Positions 50,474-61,300 of a DNA stretch of 64,000 nt are shown in pieces. How positions within the stretch are numbered: position 1 is the stretch's first letter; the number at the start of each line of letters is the position of its first letter. Source of the DNA: Gonocerus acuteangulatus (lineage: Eukaryota; Arthropoda; Insecta; Hemiptera; Coreidae); contig OX328126.1 of the NCBI GenBank assembly GCA_946811695.1, forward strand, positions 83,852,036 through 83,916,035, written 5' to 3'. Made by a program: the position numbers and the translations under genes. A model generated the notes under the pieces. That model ran no database searches and had not been told where the DNA came from. It was given only the letters and a program-made list of their open reading frames with translations.

Positions 50474-50531
50474 AAGGCGCTAATGGCCAAGATTTGTCGA
50501 TGCGCCGAAAAACAAAACAAAAAAAAAAACT
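50474..50531 (+). mobile_element. Solo SINE tail
   Basis: AAGGCGCTAATGGCCAAGAT..GTCGATGCGCCG plus an A-rich end match the 3' tail of the 5S-derived SINE. Only the tail is present. Confidence 0.7.
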
Positions 50532-50814
50532 TTTAAATCCAATAGACAGATTATAAAATTGATATGTATACCACTGAGTGACCTCTTCACGTCTAACTAC
50601 CTACATAATCCTGTTAATTTTTTTTATTGCATTTTTTAATTAATTATTGGGCCCTATTTTCTTCTCTCCGTTAAGAACATTGTATTATATAAATAATCAC
50701 CCGTCGGAAAAACCCAATTTTCTATACTTTTATTTTATTTATTTTTTTGTGTGTTTTTTTTTAAAGATTTAATACTTTTACAACTTTTGTTTTTAATGAT
50801 CTATACTTTTAAAG

Positions 50815-50816
<2 letters not shown>

Positions 50817-50865
<49 letters not shown>
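50817..50865. repeat. (AT)n microsatellite
   Basis: An uninterrupted AT tract in A+T-rich DNA. The following ~480 bases, up to the CTATT repeats at about 51349, hold no supported gene. Confidence 0.9.
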
Positions 50866-50868
<3 letters not shown>

Positions 50869-51366
50869 TTCTTTCTATTAAAAGTTTGTGCAATTTAAGA
50901 TATATTCGAGCTAAGACCCAAGATTAAATTTAGAATATTTATTTTCATTATATTTCTAGTTAGGAGTGTATTAATTTTATGTATGATAGGTAGTTATAAG
51001 TATATAGTGTTTATTTTTTTACTTCTTTATTATTTTTATTCAAAAAGGGAATCTATTATTAATATTGTAATAATTACTTAGTGAGAATTCACTATTAGAA
51101 GAGAGAAGTGTATTGTTATTGTTCTGCTATATGTAGAATCATCAACTTGACTTTTTATATGCATAAACAGTATATATTCATATTTTAATATTGTGTATTT
51201 TTAAGTAGTTTATATGTATATGTATATGTCTGTTATTTTATTATGTAGAGTATTATTATTAGTCATATATGTCGCGTCCATTAACATCTACTAACACCAA
51301 ATGGGCCAGATTCCTTGGCTATACCATGTTATAAGCCAATAAATATTATTCTATTCTATTCTATTC

Positions 51367-51371
<5 letters not shown>

Positions 51372-51399
<28 letters not shown>

Positions 51400-51515
51400 G
51401 AAGATAGTAACGACAAATCTGAAACGTGAAACGTTTTAGTCGGCACTTCTGGATTTCGTCATATGGTCTACCTCATAAGCGGTTTTCCACCCTGTAGAGG
51501 TGGAGAGGAAAGGCG
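51372..51515 (+). mobile_element. Helentron-like family, 3'-end fragment
   Basis: The (AT)n tract is followed by GAAACGT..TAGTCGGCACTTCTGGAT, CGTCATATGGTCTACCTCAT and a decayed hairpin (GGTTTTCCACC/GGTGGAGAGG). The fragment ends at a pure A-run of about 50 bases (51519-51568). Confidence 0.65.

Positions 51516-51518
<3 letters not shown>

Positions 51519-51568
<50 letters not shown>
51519..51568. repeat. Poly-A tract
   Basis: About 50 consecutive A residues after AGGCG. It may be the tail of a retroinsertion or a slippage-expanded run. Confidence 0.95.
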
Positions 51569-51569
<1 letters not shown>

Positions 51570-51570
<1 letters not shown>

Positions 51571-52490
51571 AAAAACGTCTTTCCATTCGTAGCTCATCTA
51601 TAATATGATTTACTTATTAGTAATTAACCAAAAAATGGAGTATGTTTTATTCAAATTATATCAGAATCTGCACTTGCACTAAAATATTATTTATCGGGCG
51701 AATCACAAAAGTCGTTGAATACAAAACAAATAAATATAACAAAAAATAAAATTAGATTTAATTGACAGATTTGACAAACAAAAACATTAACTGCCTCGAT
51801 ATTGAGAAATATTTGTTTTATTGTATTATAAATCTTGTTGGTATTACAGACATTGATAGCCGCAATCATAAGAGGACCGTTTTATCTTAACTTTATGAGT
51901 AATAAAACTTTAACGACATCTTCGAGAGGTTTCAAGCTTTGTTGCGATCGGTTCCTACATCATCTCCTCCAGGAAAAGTATTGGTTTATCAGGGATTTAA
52001 TAGTTGTTCCCTTCGGCAATCCTCATTTTATATAGGATCATATATACTTAGCTCTCTATCCTACTAATAAAATTAAGAATCTTTTGTAATAACAATGAAC
52101 ATTGTCCCGATACTTAAACTAACATTCCTATTCGGCTGTTATGTCTAAATTTCTTCGCCATTTTACCCCTTTCGTGGCACAGCGTGGCTTTATTGTCTTA
52201 AAGGAATATTATATAATTATTAAAAAAGAATGGCGAATAATGCCTTTAATAGAACAAAGACTAAATGTTAACCGTTGTTTTATTCAAATGAAAATCGCCC
52301 TGTTAAAATTTACTCGGGAACTATATTGGAAAAAACATTTATTAGTCTGTCAAATAGGATTTTTTAACTTGCTAACCGCTTTCGAGGTATTTATCAATAT
52401 ATGTATAGGGAATATTGTAATAGAATATGGAATTACGAATTACGATTACATTGTATTTGTAGTTCATGAATTAGAATTACATTAAGAGTA
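51570..52490. other. No supported gene
   Basis: Frames of 66 and 114 codons on the plus strand (51835-52035, 52141-52485) were inspected. The longer one (from MSKFLRHFTPFVAQRG) is A+T-driven and unrecognised; a function cannot be argued. Confidence 0.35.
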
Positions 52491-52559
52491 ATAATTCAAT
52501 TGAAACGTGAATTATAATTACATTGTAATCCTGTAATGTAATTGAAGCACTAATTATGT

Positions 52560-53055
52560 AACTCAAATATCAATTACCAAGAATTGCAATTGTATTTATC
52601 ACTAATTATGATATTCATTAATTAAAATATAAATTTCCAATAATTGAATTGCAATTGTAATTATCACTAATTATGATAGTTATTAATTAAAATATAAATT
52701 ACCAATAATTGAATTGCAATTGTAATTATCACTAATTATGATAGTCATTAATTAAAATATAAATTACCAAGAATTGGAATTGAATTGCAATTGTAATTAT
52801 CACTAATTATGATAGTCATTAATTAAAATATAAATGACCAAGAATTGGAATTGAATTGCAATTGTAATTATCACTAATTATGATAGTCAGTAATTAAAAT
52901 ATAAATGACCAAGAATTGGAATTGAATTGCAATTGTAATTATCACTAATTATGATAGTCATTAATTAAAATATAAATGACCAAGAATTGCAATTGAATTG
53001 CAATTGTAATTATCACTAATTATCAGTCATTAATTAAAATATCACTTACCGAAAA
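52560..53055. repeat. A+T-rich tandem repeat, 65-71-bp unit, about 7 copies
   Basis: The word ATCACTAATTATGAT recurs at 52663, 52728, 52799, 52870 and 52941 (steps 65, 71, 71, 71), with AATTGAATTGCAATTGTAAT and CATTAATTAAAATATAAAT between. The unit is rich in short palindromes (AATTGCAATT, ATTAATTAAT). The 6-bp length difference comes from loss of a GGAATT-type segment. Confidence 0.92.
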
Positions 53056-53610
53056 TTGTAATTGAATTAAAATTGTACTTCAATAATAAGTGTACTGCTC
53101 ATTGCCACTGTAAGACTGGTTGTTATCAATAAATCGAAAGAACCTGAAGGAATTAAAATGTTTACTTCCTTACGTCGTAACCTATGCCCGTCAAAACAAT
53201 GCAATCATGGTCTGTCATAATTTTGAATTATAATATTTGTAATTTAATTATTCCTAATATTGTGATTGGTATTTAAAATAATTACATAATTCAGATACTC
53301 GAGTTATATTTAAATGAAATACAGTTAATCCAGATTGAGTTTTTTTTTTTTTTTCCTTTTGGTGCATCTACTGCTGAGGTCATTAGCACCTGATTGAATT
53401 ATTTTTCCAATTATTGTAATTGGTATTTTAAGACTTTTCAATTACAATAAAAAAATGTAATCATAATTCCAATACCATTTAAATTATATTTTAATTCAAA
53501 TTTACTCAACATTTATTTCAAATAAGTACGCAATTCAAATACTTGATTTATATTTAATTTAAATACAGTTATTCCAAATTGAATATTTTTTTCAATTACT
53601 GTATATACCT
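53056..53610. other. A+T-rich sequence with duplicated block
   Basis: The block AATTCA.ATACT..AGTTATATTTAA..GAAATACAGTTA is present twice (about 53288-53335 and 53530-53575), so this is repeat-derived. No gene is seen. Confidence 0.45.
53341..53396 (-). mobile_element. Solo SINE tail, diverged
   Basis: On the minus strand, AGGTGCTAATGACCTC..GCAGTAGATGCACC followed by an A-run corresponds to the shared SINE tail. ATTGAGTT/ATTGAATT may be the remnant of a target duplication. Confidence 0.55.
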
Positions 53611-53748
53611 ATATATAAATTTGAACCACCGTTATTTACGAGATCTATGGGTTCTGAATCGGGAAATATTTTCGTCGGATTTTGTCCTGAGATCAACCTC
53701 ATGAGCGGGTTTTATCTTTATGGAGGTAGGGAGAATTATCCCCAGAAA
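53610..53748 (+). mobile_element. Helentron-like family, 3'-end fragment
   Basis: AAATTTGAACCACCGTTATT, GATCTATGGGTTCTGAATCG, TCCTGAGATCAACCTCATGA and a decayed hairpin match the family end. It is diverged from the 41.8-kb copy. Confidence 0.65.
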
Positions 53749-54389
53749 AAAATAAGAGAGAGAATGTGTGTAAGATGAGAAATGTATTGACTATTCCGAG
53801 AGCCCTGAGAGAACTGTGGTGGTATCCAGGAAAGGTCAGAGATTAATCTTGGTCCTAAAGTACTGGTGATTAAGGTCAGTAAAAGAGCAGGTCGTTACAA
53901 GCACACTGACTAATAAGGTCCATGTAGCTCCCCCCGCACTACAAGCTGTTAGATTTTATATACCATCAGCTTCTGTAACATCCTCTTCCTGCTACAGGGC
54001 TTAATGTATGCTAAGCTAATGTTTACTACAATTGCTGGTACGGGTACGCAATGGCGAGTGTATTAATTTTCTTGATATTCTGCACTAAGGTGTGTATTCG
54101 AAGATATGTTTTCCGAGCGACTGATTTTTTTCGGGTGGATAACGCGATATGCATTTTACATTATTGTAAAAGATTACTCCAGCGGACCCCATCACCTTTG
54201 CGTAGAACGCATTGCGTCAATGCGGTGGACCCGACCAAAAATGGAGGAGTTTGTGTTTCACACATTTCAAAAAGTGTGAAATCGGCAGGAGCGAGGTTTT
54301 CTCTCGTCATAAAGGAAATTTGTATTGATTTTTGTAGAAGTATTCGTTATTATAGGGCGTGAAAAAATGCCTAAATTCTCTCGACTCTA
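53749..54389. other. Flank of the piggyBac insertion; no supported gene
   Basis: A 103-codon plus frame (54051-54362) stops 27 bases before the TTAA insertion site. It carries no recognised domain. Whether it once continued beyond the insertion cannot be decided. Confidence 0.35.
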
Positions 54390-54773
54390 TTAACCCTGGA
54401 TTGACACCGCCATTTACATCTACGTTAATGACACCGTGGGGTAAATTTTACCCCATACTTGCAAGAATTAAAAAAAGGAATAAATTTCAATTTTTTCGTT
54501 TGTTTTTTTATACTACAACAATGTATAGACCAGGAACATCATGAAATAAATTCAAACAGTAATAAAACTGCAACATATTTATTAAAATACACAAAAAAGC
54601 TCGGAAATCCTAGAATTCAATGATGTCCATAAACCAAATTATTATCCTAAAAGAAATAATACAAAATATTACTTGAGTAATAATATTTTTTAAAAAACAA
54701 TAAAATGGAATGTTAAAAAGCAATAAAAAATATGAACAATAGAAAATGCAGTGTTCTGTCCAACTGAGGCTCG

Positions 54774-55904
54774 TTAACAATCAACACATTTTAGAGATCG
54801 GTGATCGCGGCACATCGCCCTTCTACACACAGAACATAGTGTTTTCGTCTTCTTGTCATCCTTTCTGTCACAAAATGAACATCTCAGGGCTTCGACCAAA
54901 GTAACGGAAGATGTTGCAGGTCCATCAGGAGATGATTCATCTCTCAAAACAACCTGCATCTGTGTCTTCTGTGGTTTTGGTATGTTCTCCAGTGTTCTGT
55001 GGTTTTGGTATGTTCTCCAGTGTTCTGTGGTTTTGGTATGTTCTCCAGTGTTCTGTGGTTTTGTTATGTTCTCCAGTGTTCTGTGGTTTTGGTATGTTCT
55101 CCAGTGTTCTGTGGTTTTGGTATGTTCTCCAGTGTTCTGTGGTTTTGGTATGTTCTCCAGTGTTCTGTGGTTTTGGTATGTTCTCCAGTGTTCTGTGGTT
55201 TTGGTATGTTCTCCAGTGTTCTGTGGTTTTGGTATGTTCTCCAGTGTTCTGTGGTTTTGGTATGTTCTCCAGTGTTCTGTGGTTTTGGTATGTTCTCCAG
55301 TGTTCTGTGGTTTTGGTATGTTCTCCAGTGTTCTGTGGTTTTGGTATGTTCTCCAATTGGGCTCTAATTTCCACATGAGATTTCAACAGTTGGTAGCCCA
55401 AATCGAAGAGAAAATCTTTTCTAGGCACTCTTCTTTGCCAGTTCACCATGCCATGGTACATTTTTCTTCCAAATATGTCCAATTTTACCAATATGTATAA
55501 AAGTCCATTTTTGGTACTTTTTGTGTTGGTTCTATACGTTCCTCTCCATCTGAATCAAGGCTACATGTATTATGTGAAGCATTTGACGTACCTGGAAAAA
55601 TATTGCTTAATACAGGAACTTCTTATACAGAGAAATCTTCGGCTTCTTCAGAAGCTGAATCCTCTCTTTCTTCCTCGTCATCTTCAGAACAGCTGTCGTC
55701 TTCAACAGGATTTTATTGTTCTTCTTTCTCCAGTTCATCTAAAATACGCCTAATTTCTTCTGGATCACTGTACAGTTTGGTATAAGCAATTTTGTTGCTT
55801 TGAAAGCCGTAACATAAAAGTGATCGACACGTGAAGATATTATGAGATGATAGAAAAAGACATACGTTAACTACACCGTGGGGTAAAAAATACCCCATGC
55901 ACAA
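54774..55904 (-). pseudogene. piggyBac transposase remnant with expanded internal minisatellite
   Basis: From the N-terminal side, the minus strand gives AYTKLYSDPEEIRRILDELE and an acidic run (EDDSCSEDDEEERED), interrupted by stops. It then gives the late transposase segment VKLDIFGRKMYHGMVNWQRR and VPRKDFLFDLGYQLLKSHVE. The 28-bp repeat array follows, then, in another frame, the C-terminal cysteine-rich module CSFC-DRKDDKKTKTLCSVC and MCRDHRSLKCVDC, ending at a stop near 54774. That module is the zinc-binding C-terminus typical of piggyBac transposases. The DDD catalytic region is missing between the acidic part and VKLDIFG, so this is a deletion derivative. Confidence 0.85.
54967..55354. 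repeat. 28-bp minisatellite, about 14 copies, inside the transposase remnant
   Basis: The unit TTCTGTGGTTTTGGTATGTT-CTCCAGTG repeats nearly perfectly (one G to T variant). As 28 is not divisible by 3, three units give a 28-residue super-repeat in every phase, opening five overlapping frames on both strands. Confidence 0.97.
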
Positions 55905-56185
55905 TTCGCGACCTTCTCATGCAGCGATTAGTAGACATCTGGCTTTGTTTTGTTGAGGATATGCCAGGTAATACACTTCCGAGTATTTAGGAAGAAGAAT
56001 GGAGTCTCTGAGATTCATAGAAATTGAGGAACACGCCATAGAACAAAGTCTGGGGTAGTTTTAACCCCACGATGTCAATCCAGGGTTAAGACAAATTGTG
56101 CTAGTCGCAAGAAAAACGTACTTTTTGCGACCGAAGAACGCAACATAACCCATCTGGTTTGATCAAAGCAATAGCCTATAGACGT

Positions 56186-57050
56186 GGAAATTCATTGAAG
56201 TCGAATATCTGAATGCAAAAGACTGCAGCGGAATGTCACTGAACCGTTTTCCTGGAGCTGAACAGCCTAACGTAATAGACTCTAACCGAAAATTCATCGA
56301 AGCCTTTTCCAAGAGAAAGAACAACGTAAATTCCATACTCCTCCAGCAGAAATTATCCGCTGGAGTAATAGTCCAGTAAGAAAAGGTTTTCTGGGGGAAA
56401 AATTTACAAGTTCTTTATGTTTTTGGGCACTGAATCCGAATTTTAGTTTGCCTCCTGATCCGAGTGTGGCTTATGCTCGAAAATTCCAAAAACCTCTAAA
56501 AGTTCGGACTTTTCCCAGTTCCTTTCTTAAATCTCGGGGAAAAAAATACATGTTTGTTCAAATCACAGTTTACTTCTTCAGCCTTACTTCCCCATATGAA
56601 AGTTGTTATGTGGGCGCAACCGAATTTATAAATGTGATTTTTTTAACTTTTTCACCGGAGAGCGGAAAAACTACATTTTTTTTTTAATGCTGAAGAGCCT
56701 ATTCTAATAGTTGAAACTTCAAAGTTGAATAGTAAATTTTGTAAAAAACGTTTGTCTTCTTTAGCTTTTGAAAAAAAGCTTTTGTCGAAAAAATAAGCAT
56801 ATAAGCCAATCGTTGAACAAATTCCGGACGTTTTGAGTTTTTATTCTAATAATAACGATAAACCACACTCAGATTTAGAAGCAAACTTTAAATTTGGATT
56901 CAACACCCCATAAAACCTAAAGAACCGTTACAAAAAAAACTACTATATTTTTACTGCAGAAAACGACCTTTTTAAAACATTCCTTGACGTGCTAGATTCC
57001 AGACTTCTCAAGAGGATGAAACTCAAGAGTGACGTGGAATACTAGTAAAA
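56186..57050 (+). pseudogene. Unrecognised decayed coding sequence right of piggyBac
   Basis: The longest trace runs stop-to-stop from about 56288 to 56687 without an ATG. It reads SLFQEKEQRKFHTPPAEIIR, WSNSPVRKGFLGEKFTSSLC, FWALNPNFSLPPDPSVAYAR, KFQKPLKVRTFPSSFLKSRG and TSPYESCYVGATEFINV. Past a T-run frameshift it continues as FNAEEPILIVETSKLNSKFC, KKRLSSLAFEKKLLSKK, stop, then YKPIVEQIPDVLSFYSNNND and LEANFKFGFNTP. A second open trace in another frame (KDCSGMSLNRFPGAEQPNVI) lies just upstream. The protein-like composition over about 800 bases argues for an old gene or element fragment. No family is recognised. It begins about 100 bases from the piggyBac TTAA, so the transposon may have landed in or beside it. 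Confidence 0.4.
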
Positions 57051-57216
57051 ATAACCACAACACACATTATTTCTATTTGTAAGACAATAGCATTAATGAC
57101 TATAAATAAAGTTAGACTACCCCTGTGAGCAGATGTTTCTACATATAACGTTCAATTCAGATAAACCTGAGCTAATGATTTCATTTGAGCATAATTTTTA
57201 AACATGAGGGTCGAAT

Positions 57217-57388
57217 GGTCTCCCCGTGGTCTAGTGGCTAAGGCCTTACATTCTCATGCGGGAGATGGTGGGTTTGACTCCCACCGGCAACAGGAATTTC
57301 CTCATCTCATGGCTCGCTGAGAAAATTACTAGCTGCCCCTTGGATGTCGGCACTAATGGACCACATGTCGATTAATGCCGAAAAAAAA
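57217..57388 (+). mobile_element. tRNA-derived SINE
   Basis: GGTCTCCCCGTGGTCTAGTG-GCTAAGG (A-box region), ATTCTCATGCGGGAGATGGT and GGTTTGACTCCCACCGG (B box) form a tRNA-like head. The body (CTCATCTCATGGCTCGCTGA) matches the minus-strand SINE at 37532-37694. The tail GGATGTCGGCACTAATGG..CATGTCGATTAATGCCG is the longer form of the tail shared with the 5S-derived SINE and the solo tails. No clear target duplication was found, so it is older than the 37.5-kb copy. Confidence 0.85.
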
Positions 57389-57501
57389 TTGTGGGTTAAA
57401 TAGATTTAGACATTTCCTTTTGTTTTACCCTAAATAACGCCAGTAATAAATCATAGCTGGTGACAATTAATAAAAAAAAACAAAAAAACAAGTAATCTTT
57501 C

Positions 57502-57549
57502 TTTGCCCTACTAGTTTCAAGCACATCAGGAGCTTCTTCAGGGGGCAAA
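57502..57549 (-). other. Candidate minimal hammerhead ribozyme motif
   Basis: On the minus strand, stem I TTTGCCC pairs with GGGCAAA. Inside it are CTGAAGA (core CUGANGA), a stem-loop AAGC-9 bases-GCTT, GAAA, then CTAGTA with a GTA triplet at the expected cleavage position. One surplus C follows stem I. Stem II pairs fully only if A9 joins it, or with an extra T before GAAA, so the fold is imperfect. Immediately 5' is a perfect hairpin GTTCTGT-AAAT-ACAGAAC. Short stem-III hammerheads are known from Penelope-like elements and retrozymes. Confidence 0.35.
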
Positions 57550-57594
57550 TCTGTTCTGTATTTACAGAACCCCTTAAAAAATCGTTTTAGTAAA

Positions 57595-57712
57595 GAAATT
57601 TGCCACGTTTCGTTACAATACTGTAGAAATTACGACCGGTATGATTATATTAGTAATTTAGGTCTGGAGTTAATCCCCCCTCCAAATAAACCGATTTAGT
57701 TTATTTTTACAA
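57595..57712 (+). repeat. Modular interspersed repeat (GACCGATTTAGTT family), fragment
   Basis: ACGTTTCGTTACAATAC, GAAATTACGACCGGTATGAT, GGTCTGGAGTTAATCCCCCC and AACCGATTTAGTTTATTTTT repeat the module order of copy 1. It ends in an A-rich run. Confidence 0.65.
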
Positions 57713-58327
57713 AAAAAAAAAAAAAAAGAAAGAAAAAAAAACCAGGAACAATAACTTTATAGATAATTCACATTATTATTTTATAAACTGTTTATGAGAT
57801 TGGAATTTATAAAATATGTATATGGCTTTACGCCTCTCCTGCTTTTAACACACATTCCACAATGGTCTCACTTTTATTTTAGCTCACTTTTTCATATCTT
57901 TAGAGATTAGAAGCTATATAGATAAGAAGATTGGTAGCATCAATTAGCGGTGTTATGAATTAAAATGAAGTTCTCAAAGATTGCGCAATTACGCCACTTT
58001 CGTACACTCCTGGCCAAATTTATTTGTACTCTTTGTTTTTAGTGCAAAACATTAAATCTTGATAATGTTTCTAATTTTTAATGATTAGAAATCACTATTT
58101 GATTGTATTTAAAACAAATAATAAGGTCAATAAACTGGCTAGAATATTTGCTAGCTATATTTTGGAATAGAAATAGGATTAGTCAGAAAATGACAAACAA
58201 AACTCGGCCAAATAAAATTGTACACCTCTTAACTACCCTAAAACCGATGGATTAAGTCAGTTTAAAGTTTCTTACTGTTTCCAACTGGTCTTTCATTCAT
58301 GCAAAACATATTCATTTGGTCTAATGT

Positions 58328-61300
58328 CACGAGTAAAAAAATAAGTAGAACAGGTATCATCATTCATAGCTGTGGCAAAAAAAATTAATTTTCCGCATAC
58401 TACAGTGGTGTATATGGTAAAAACCGATTAAAATAGAATATAAATGAAAAGAGGACCACGCCAAAAAGTAAATAGGAGATCGGAATCGCACATAAGAAAG
58501 GAAATCCGTCGATTATCTAAAGAAGGTGAACTGGTTACTTCCCGGAAGCTCAAGGAAGATCTCAATTTAATTGCCTCCATGAGAACAGTAAAGAACAGTA
58601 AGAAGATTTCTGCAAGAAATTGGTGTGAAATGGATAAAAGTTGTAAAAAAAAAATCCTCTTACCAACCCTAATCGGGAATTTTTCGTAAATAAAAAGCTC
58701 GCATTAGACCAGTTCATCTAGACACGAACCGTATTCACCGATGAGAAATATTTTTCTAAAGATGGTCCAAATTTCGAGTATAGTTATATAGAAGATGGTC
58801 CTAGTACCTCATTTAACCATCCTAAACAGCATATGTGAGGTGGGGGAATCATAGTCTGGCCGCCAGTCACAGCATCAGGCGATGGTCCTAGTACCTCATT
58901 TAACCATCCTAAACAGCATATGAGAGGTGGGGGAATCATAGTCTGGCCGCCAGTCACAGCATCAGGCGATGGTCCTAGTACCTCATTTAACCATCCTAAA
59001 CAGCATATGAGAGGGGGGGGATCATAGTCTGCCCGCCAGTCACAGCATCAGGCGATGGTCCTAGTACCTCATTTAACCATCCTAAACAGCATATGAGAAG
59101 TGGGGGAATCATAGTCTGGCCGCCAGTCACAGCATCAGGCGATGGTCCTAGTACCTCATTTAACCATCCTAAACAGCATATGAGAGGTGGGGGAATCATA
59201 GTCTGGCCGCCAGTCACAGCATCAGGCGATGGTCCTAGTACCTCATTTAACCATCCTAAACAGCATATGAGAGGTGGGGGAATCATAGTCTGGCCGCCAG
59301 TCACAGCATCAGGCGATGGTCCTAGTACCTCATTTAACCATCCTAAACAGCATATGAGAGGTGGGGGAATCATAGTCTGGCCGCCAGTCACAGCATCAGG
59401 CGATGGTCCTAGTACCTCATTTAACCATCCTAAACAGCATATGAGAGGTGGGGGAATCATAGTCTGGCCGCCAGTCACAGCATCAGGCGATGGTCCTAGT
59501 ACCTCATTTAACCATCCTAAACAGCATATGAGAGGTGGGGGAATCATAGTCTGGCCGCCAGTCACAGCATCAGGCGATGGTCCTAGTACCTCATTTAACC
59601 ATCGTAAACAGCATATGAGAAGTGGGGGAATCATAGTCTGGCCGCCAGTCACAGCATCAGGCGATGGTCCTAGTACCTCATTTAACCATCCTAAACAGCA
59701 TATGAGAGGTGGGGGAATCATAGTCTGGCCGCCAGTCACAGCATCAGGCGATGGTCCTAGTACCTCATTTAACCATCCTAAACGGCATATGAGAGGTGGG
59801 GGAATCATAGTCTGGCCGCCAGTCACAGCATCAGGCGATGGTCCTAGTACCTCATTTAACCATCCTAAACGGCATATGAGAGGTGGGGGAATCATAGTCT
59901 GGCCGCGAGTCACAGCATCAGGCGATGGTCCTAGTACCTCATTTAACCATCCTAAACAGCATATGAGAGGTGGGGGAATCATAGTCTGGCCGCCAGTCAC
60001 AGCATCAGGCGATGGTCCTAGTACCTCATTTAACCATCCTAAACAGCATATGAGAAGTGGGGGAATCATAGTCTGGCCGCCAGTCACAGCATCAGGCGAT
60101 GGTCCTAGTACCTCATTTAACCATCCTAAACAGCATATGAGAGGTGGGGGAATCATAGTCTGGCCGCCAGTCACAGCATCAGGCGATGGTCCTAGTACCT
60201 CATTTAACCATCCTAAACAGCATATGAGAGGTGGGGGAATCATAGTCTGGCCGCCAGTCACAGCATCAGGCGATGGTCCTAGTACCTCATTTAACCATCC
60301 TAAACAGCATATGAGAGGTGGGGGAATCATAGTCTGGCCGCCAGTCACAGCATCAGGCGATGGTCCTAGTACCTCATTTAACCATCCTAAACAGCATATG
60401 AGAGGTGGGGGAATCATAGTCTGGCCGCCAGTCACAGCATCAGGCGATGGTCCTAGTACCTCATTTAACCATCCTAAACAGCATATGAGAGGTGGGGGAA
60501 TCATAGTCTGGCCGCCAGTCACAGCATCAGGCGATGGTCCTAGTACCTCATTTAACCATCCTAAACAGCTTATGAGAGGTGGGGGAATCATAGTCTGGCC
60601 GCCAGTCACAGCATCAGGCGATGGTCCTAGTACCTCATTTAACCATCCTAAACAGCATATGAGAGGTGGGGGAATCATAGTCTGGCCGCCAGTCACAGCA
60701 TCAGGCGATGGTCCTAGTACCTCATTTAACCATCCTAAACAGCATATGAGAGGTGGGGGAATCATAGTCTGGCCGCCAGTCACAGCATCAGGCGATGGTC
60801 CTAGTACCTCATTTAACCATCCTAAACAGCATATGAGAGGTGGGGGAATCATAATCTGGCCGCCAGTCACAGCATCAGGCGATAGTCCTAGTACCTCATT
60901 TAACCATCCTAAACAGCATATGAGAGGTGGGGGAATCATAGTCTGGCCGCCAGTCACAGCATCAGGCGATGGTCCTAGTACCTCATTTAACCATCGTAAA
61001 CAGCATATGAGAGGTGGGGGAATCATAGTCTGGCCGCCAGTCACAGCATCAGGCGATGGTCCTAGTACCTCATTTAACCATCCTAAACAGCATATGAGAG
61101 GTGGGGGAATCATAGTCTGGCCGCCAGTCACAGCATCAGGCGATGGTCCTAGTACCTCATTTAACCATCCTAAACGGCATATGAGAGGTGGGGGAATCAT
61201 AGTCTGGCCGCCAGTCACAGCATCAGGCGATGGTCCTAGTACCTCATTTAACCATCCTAAACGGCATATGAGAGGTGGGGGAATCATAGTCTGGCCGCCA

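Larger units (their letters stand above)
54390..56089 (-). mobile_element. piggyBac-like DNA transposon, internally deleted
   Basis: The ends are TTAA (54390-54393) plus CCCTGGATTGACA (54394-54406), and its exact inverse TGTCAATCCAGGG (56073-56085) plus TTAA (56086-56089). TTAA target duplication and a terminal CCC are hallmarks of the piggyBac superfamily. The 1,692-bp body keeps the C-terminal zinc-binding part and an acidic N-terminal stretch of a transposase on the minus strand but lacks most of the catalytic core. Subterminal palindromes GGGGTAAATTTTACCCC (54438-54454), GGGGTAAAAAATACCCC (55880-55896) and a variant at 56052-56068 lie near the ends. It cannot move alone, but intact ends might be used in trans. 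Confidence 0.93.

Noticed and set aside
54051..54362. Small secreted-like 103-residue protein left of piggyBac
   Set aside because: The hydrophobic start is A+T-driven, there is no recognised domain, and no evidence of expression or splice context.
54774..55500. Repeat proteins (ENIPKPQNTGEHTKTT or CSPVFCGFGMFSSVLW series)
   Set aside because: All are phases of the 28-bp minisatellite. Only the flanking peptides are transposase-derived.
57217..57290. Functional tRNA genes here and at about 37.63-37.69 kb (minus)
   Set aside because: The acceptor stems do not close and the tRNA-like head runs into a SINE body and tail.
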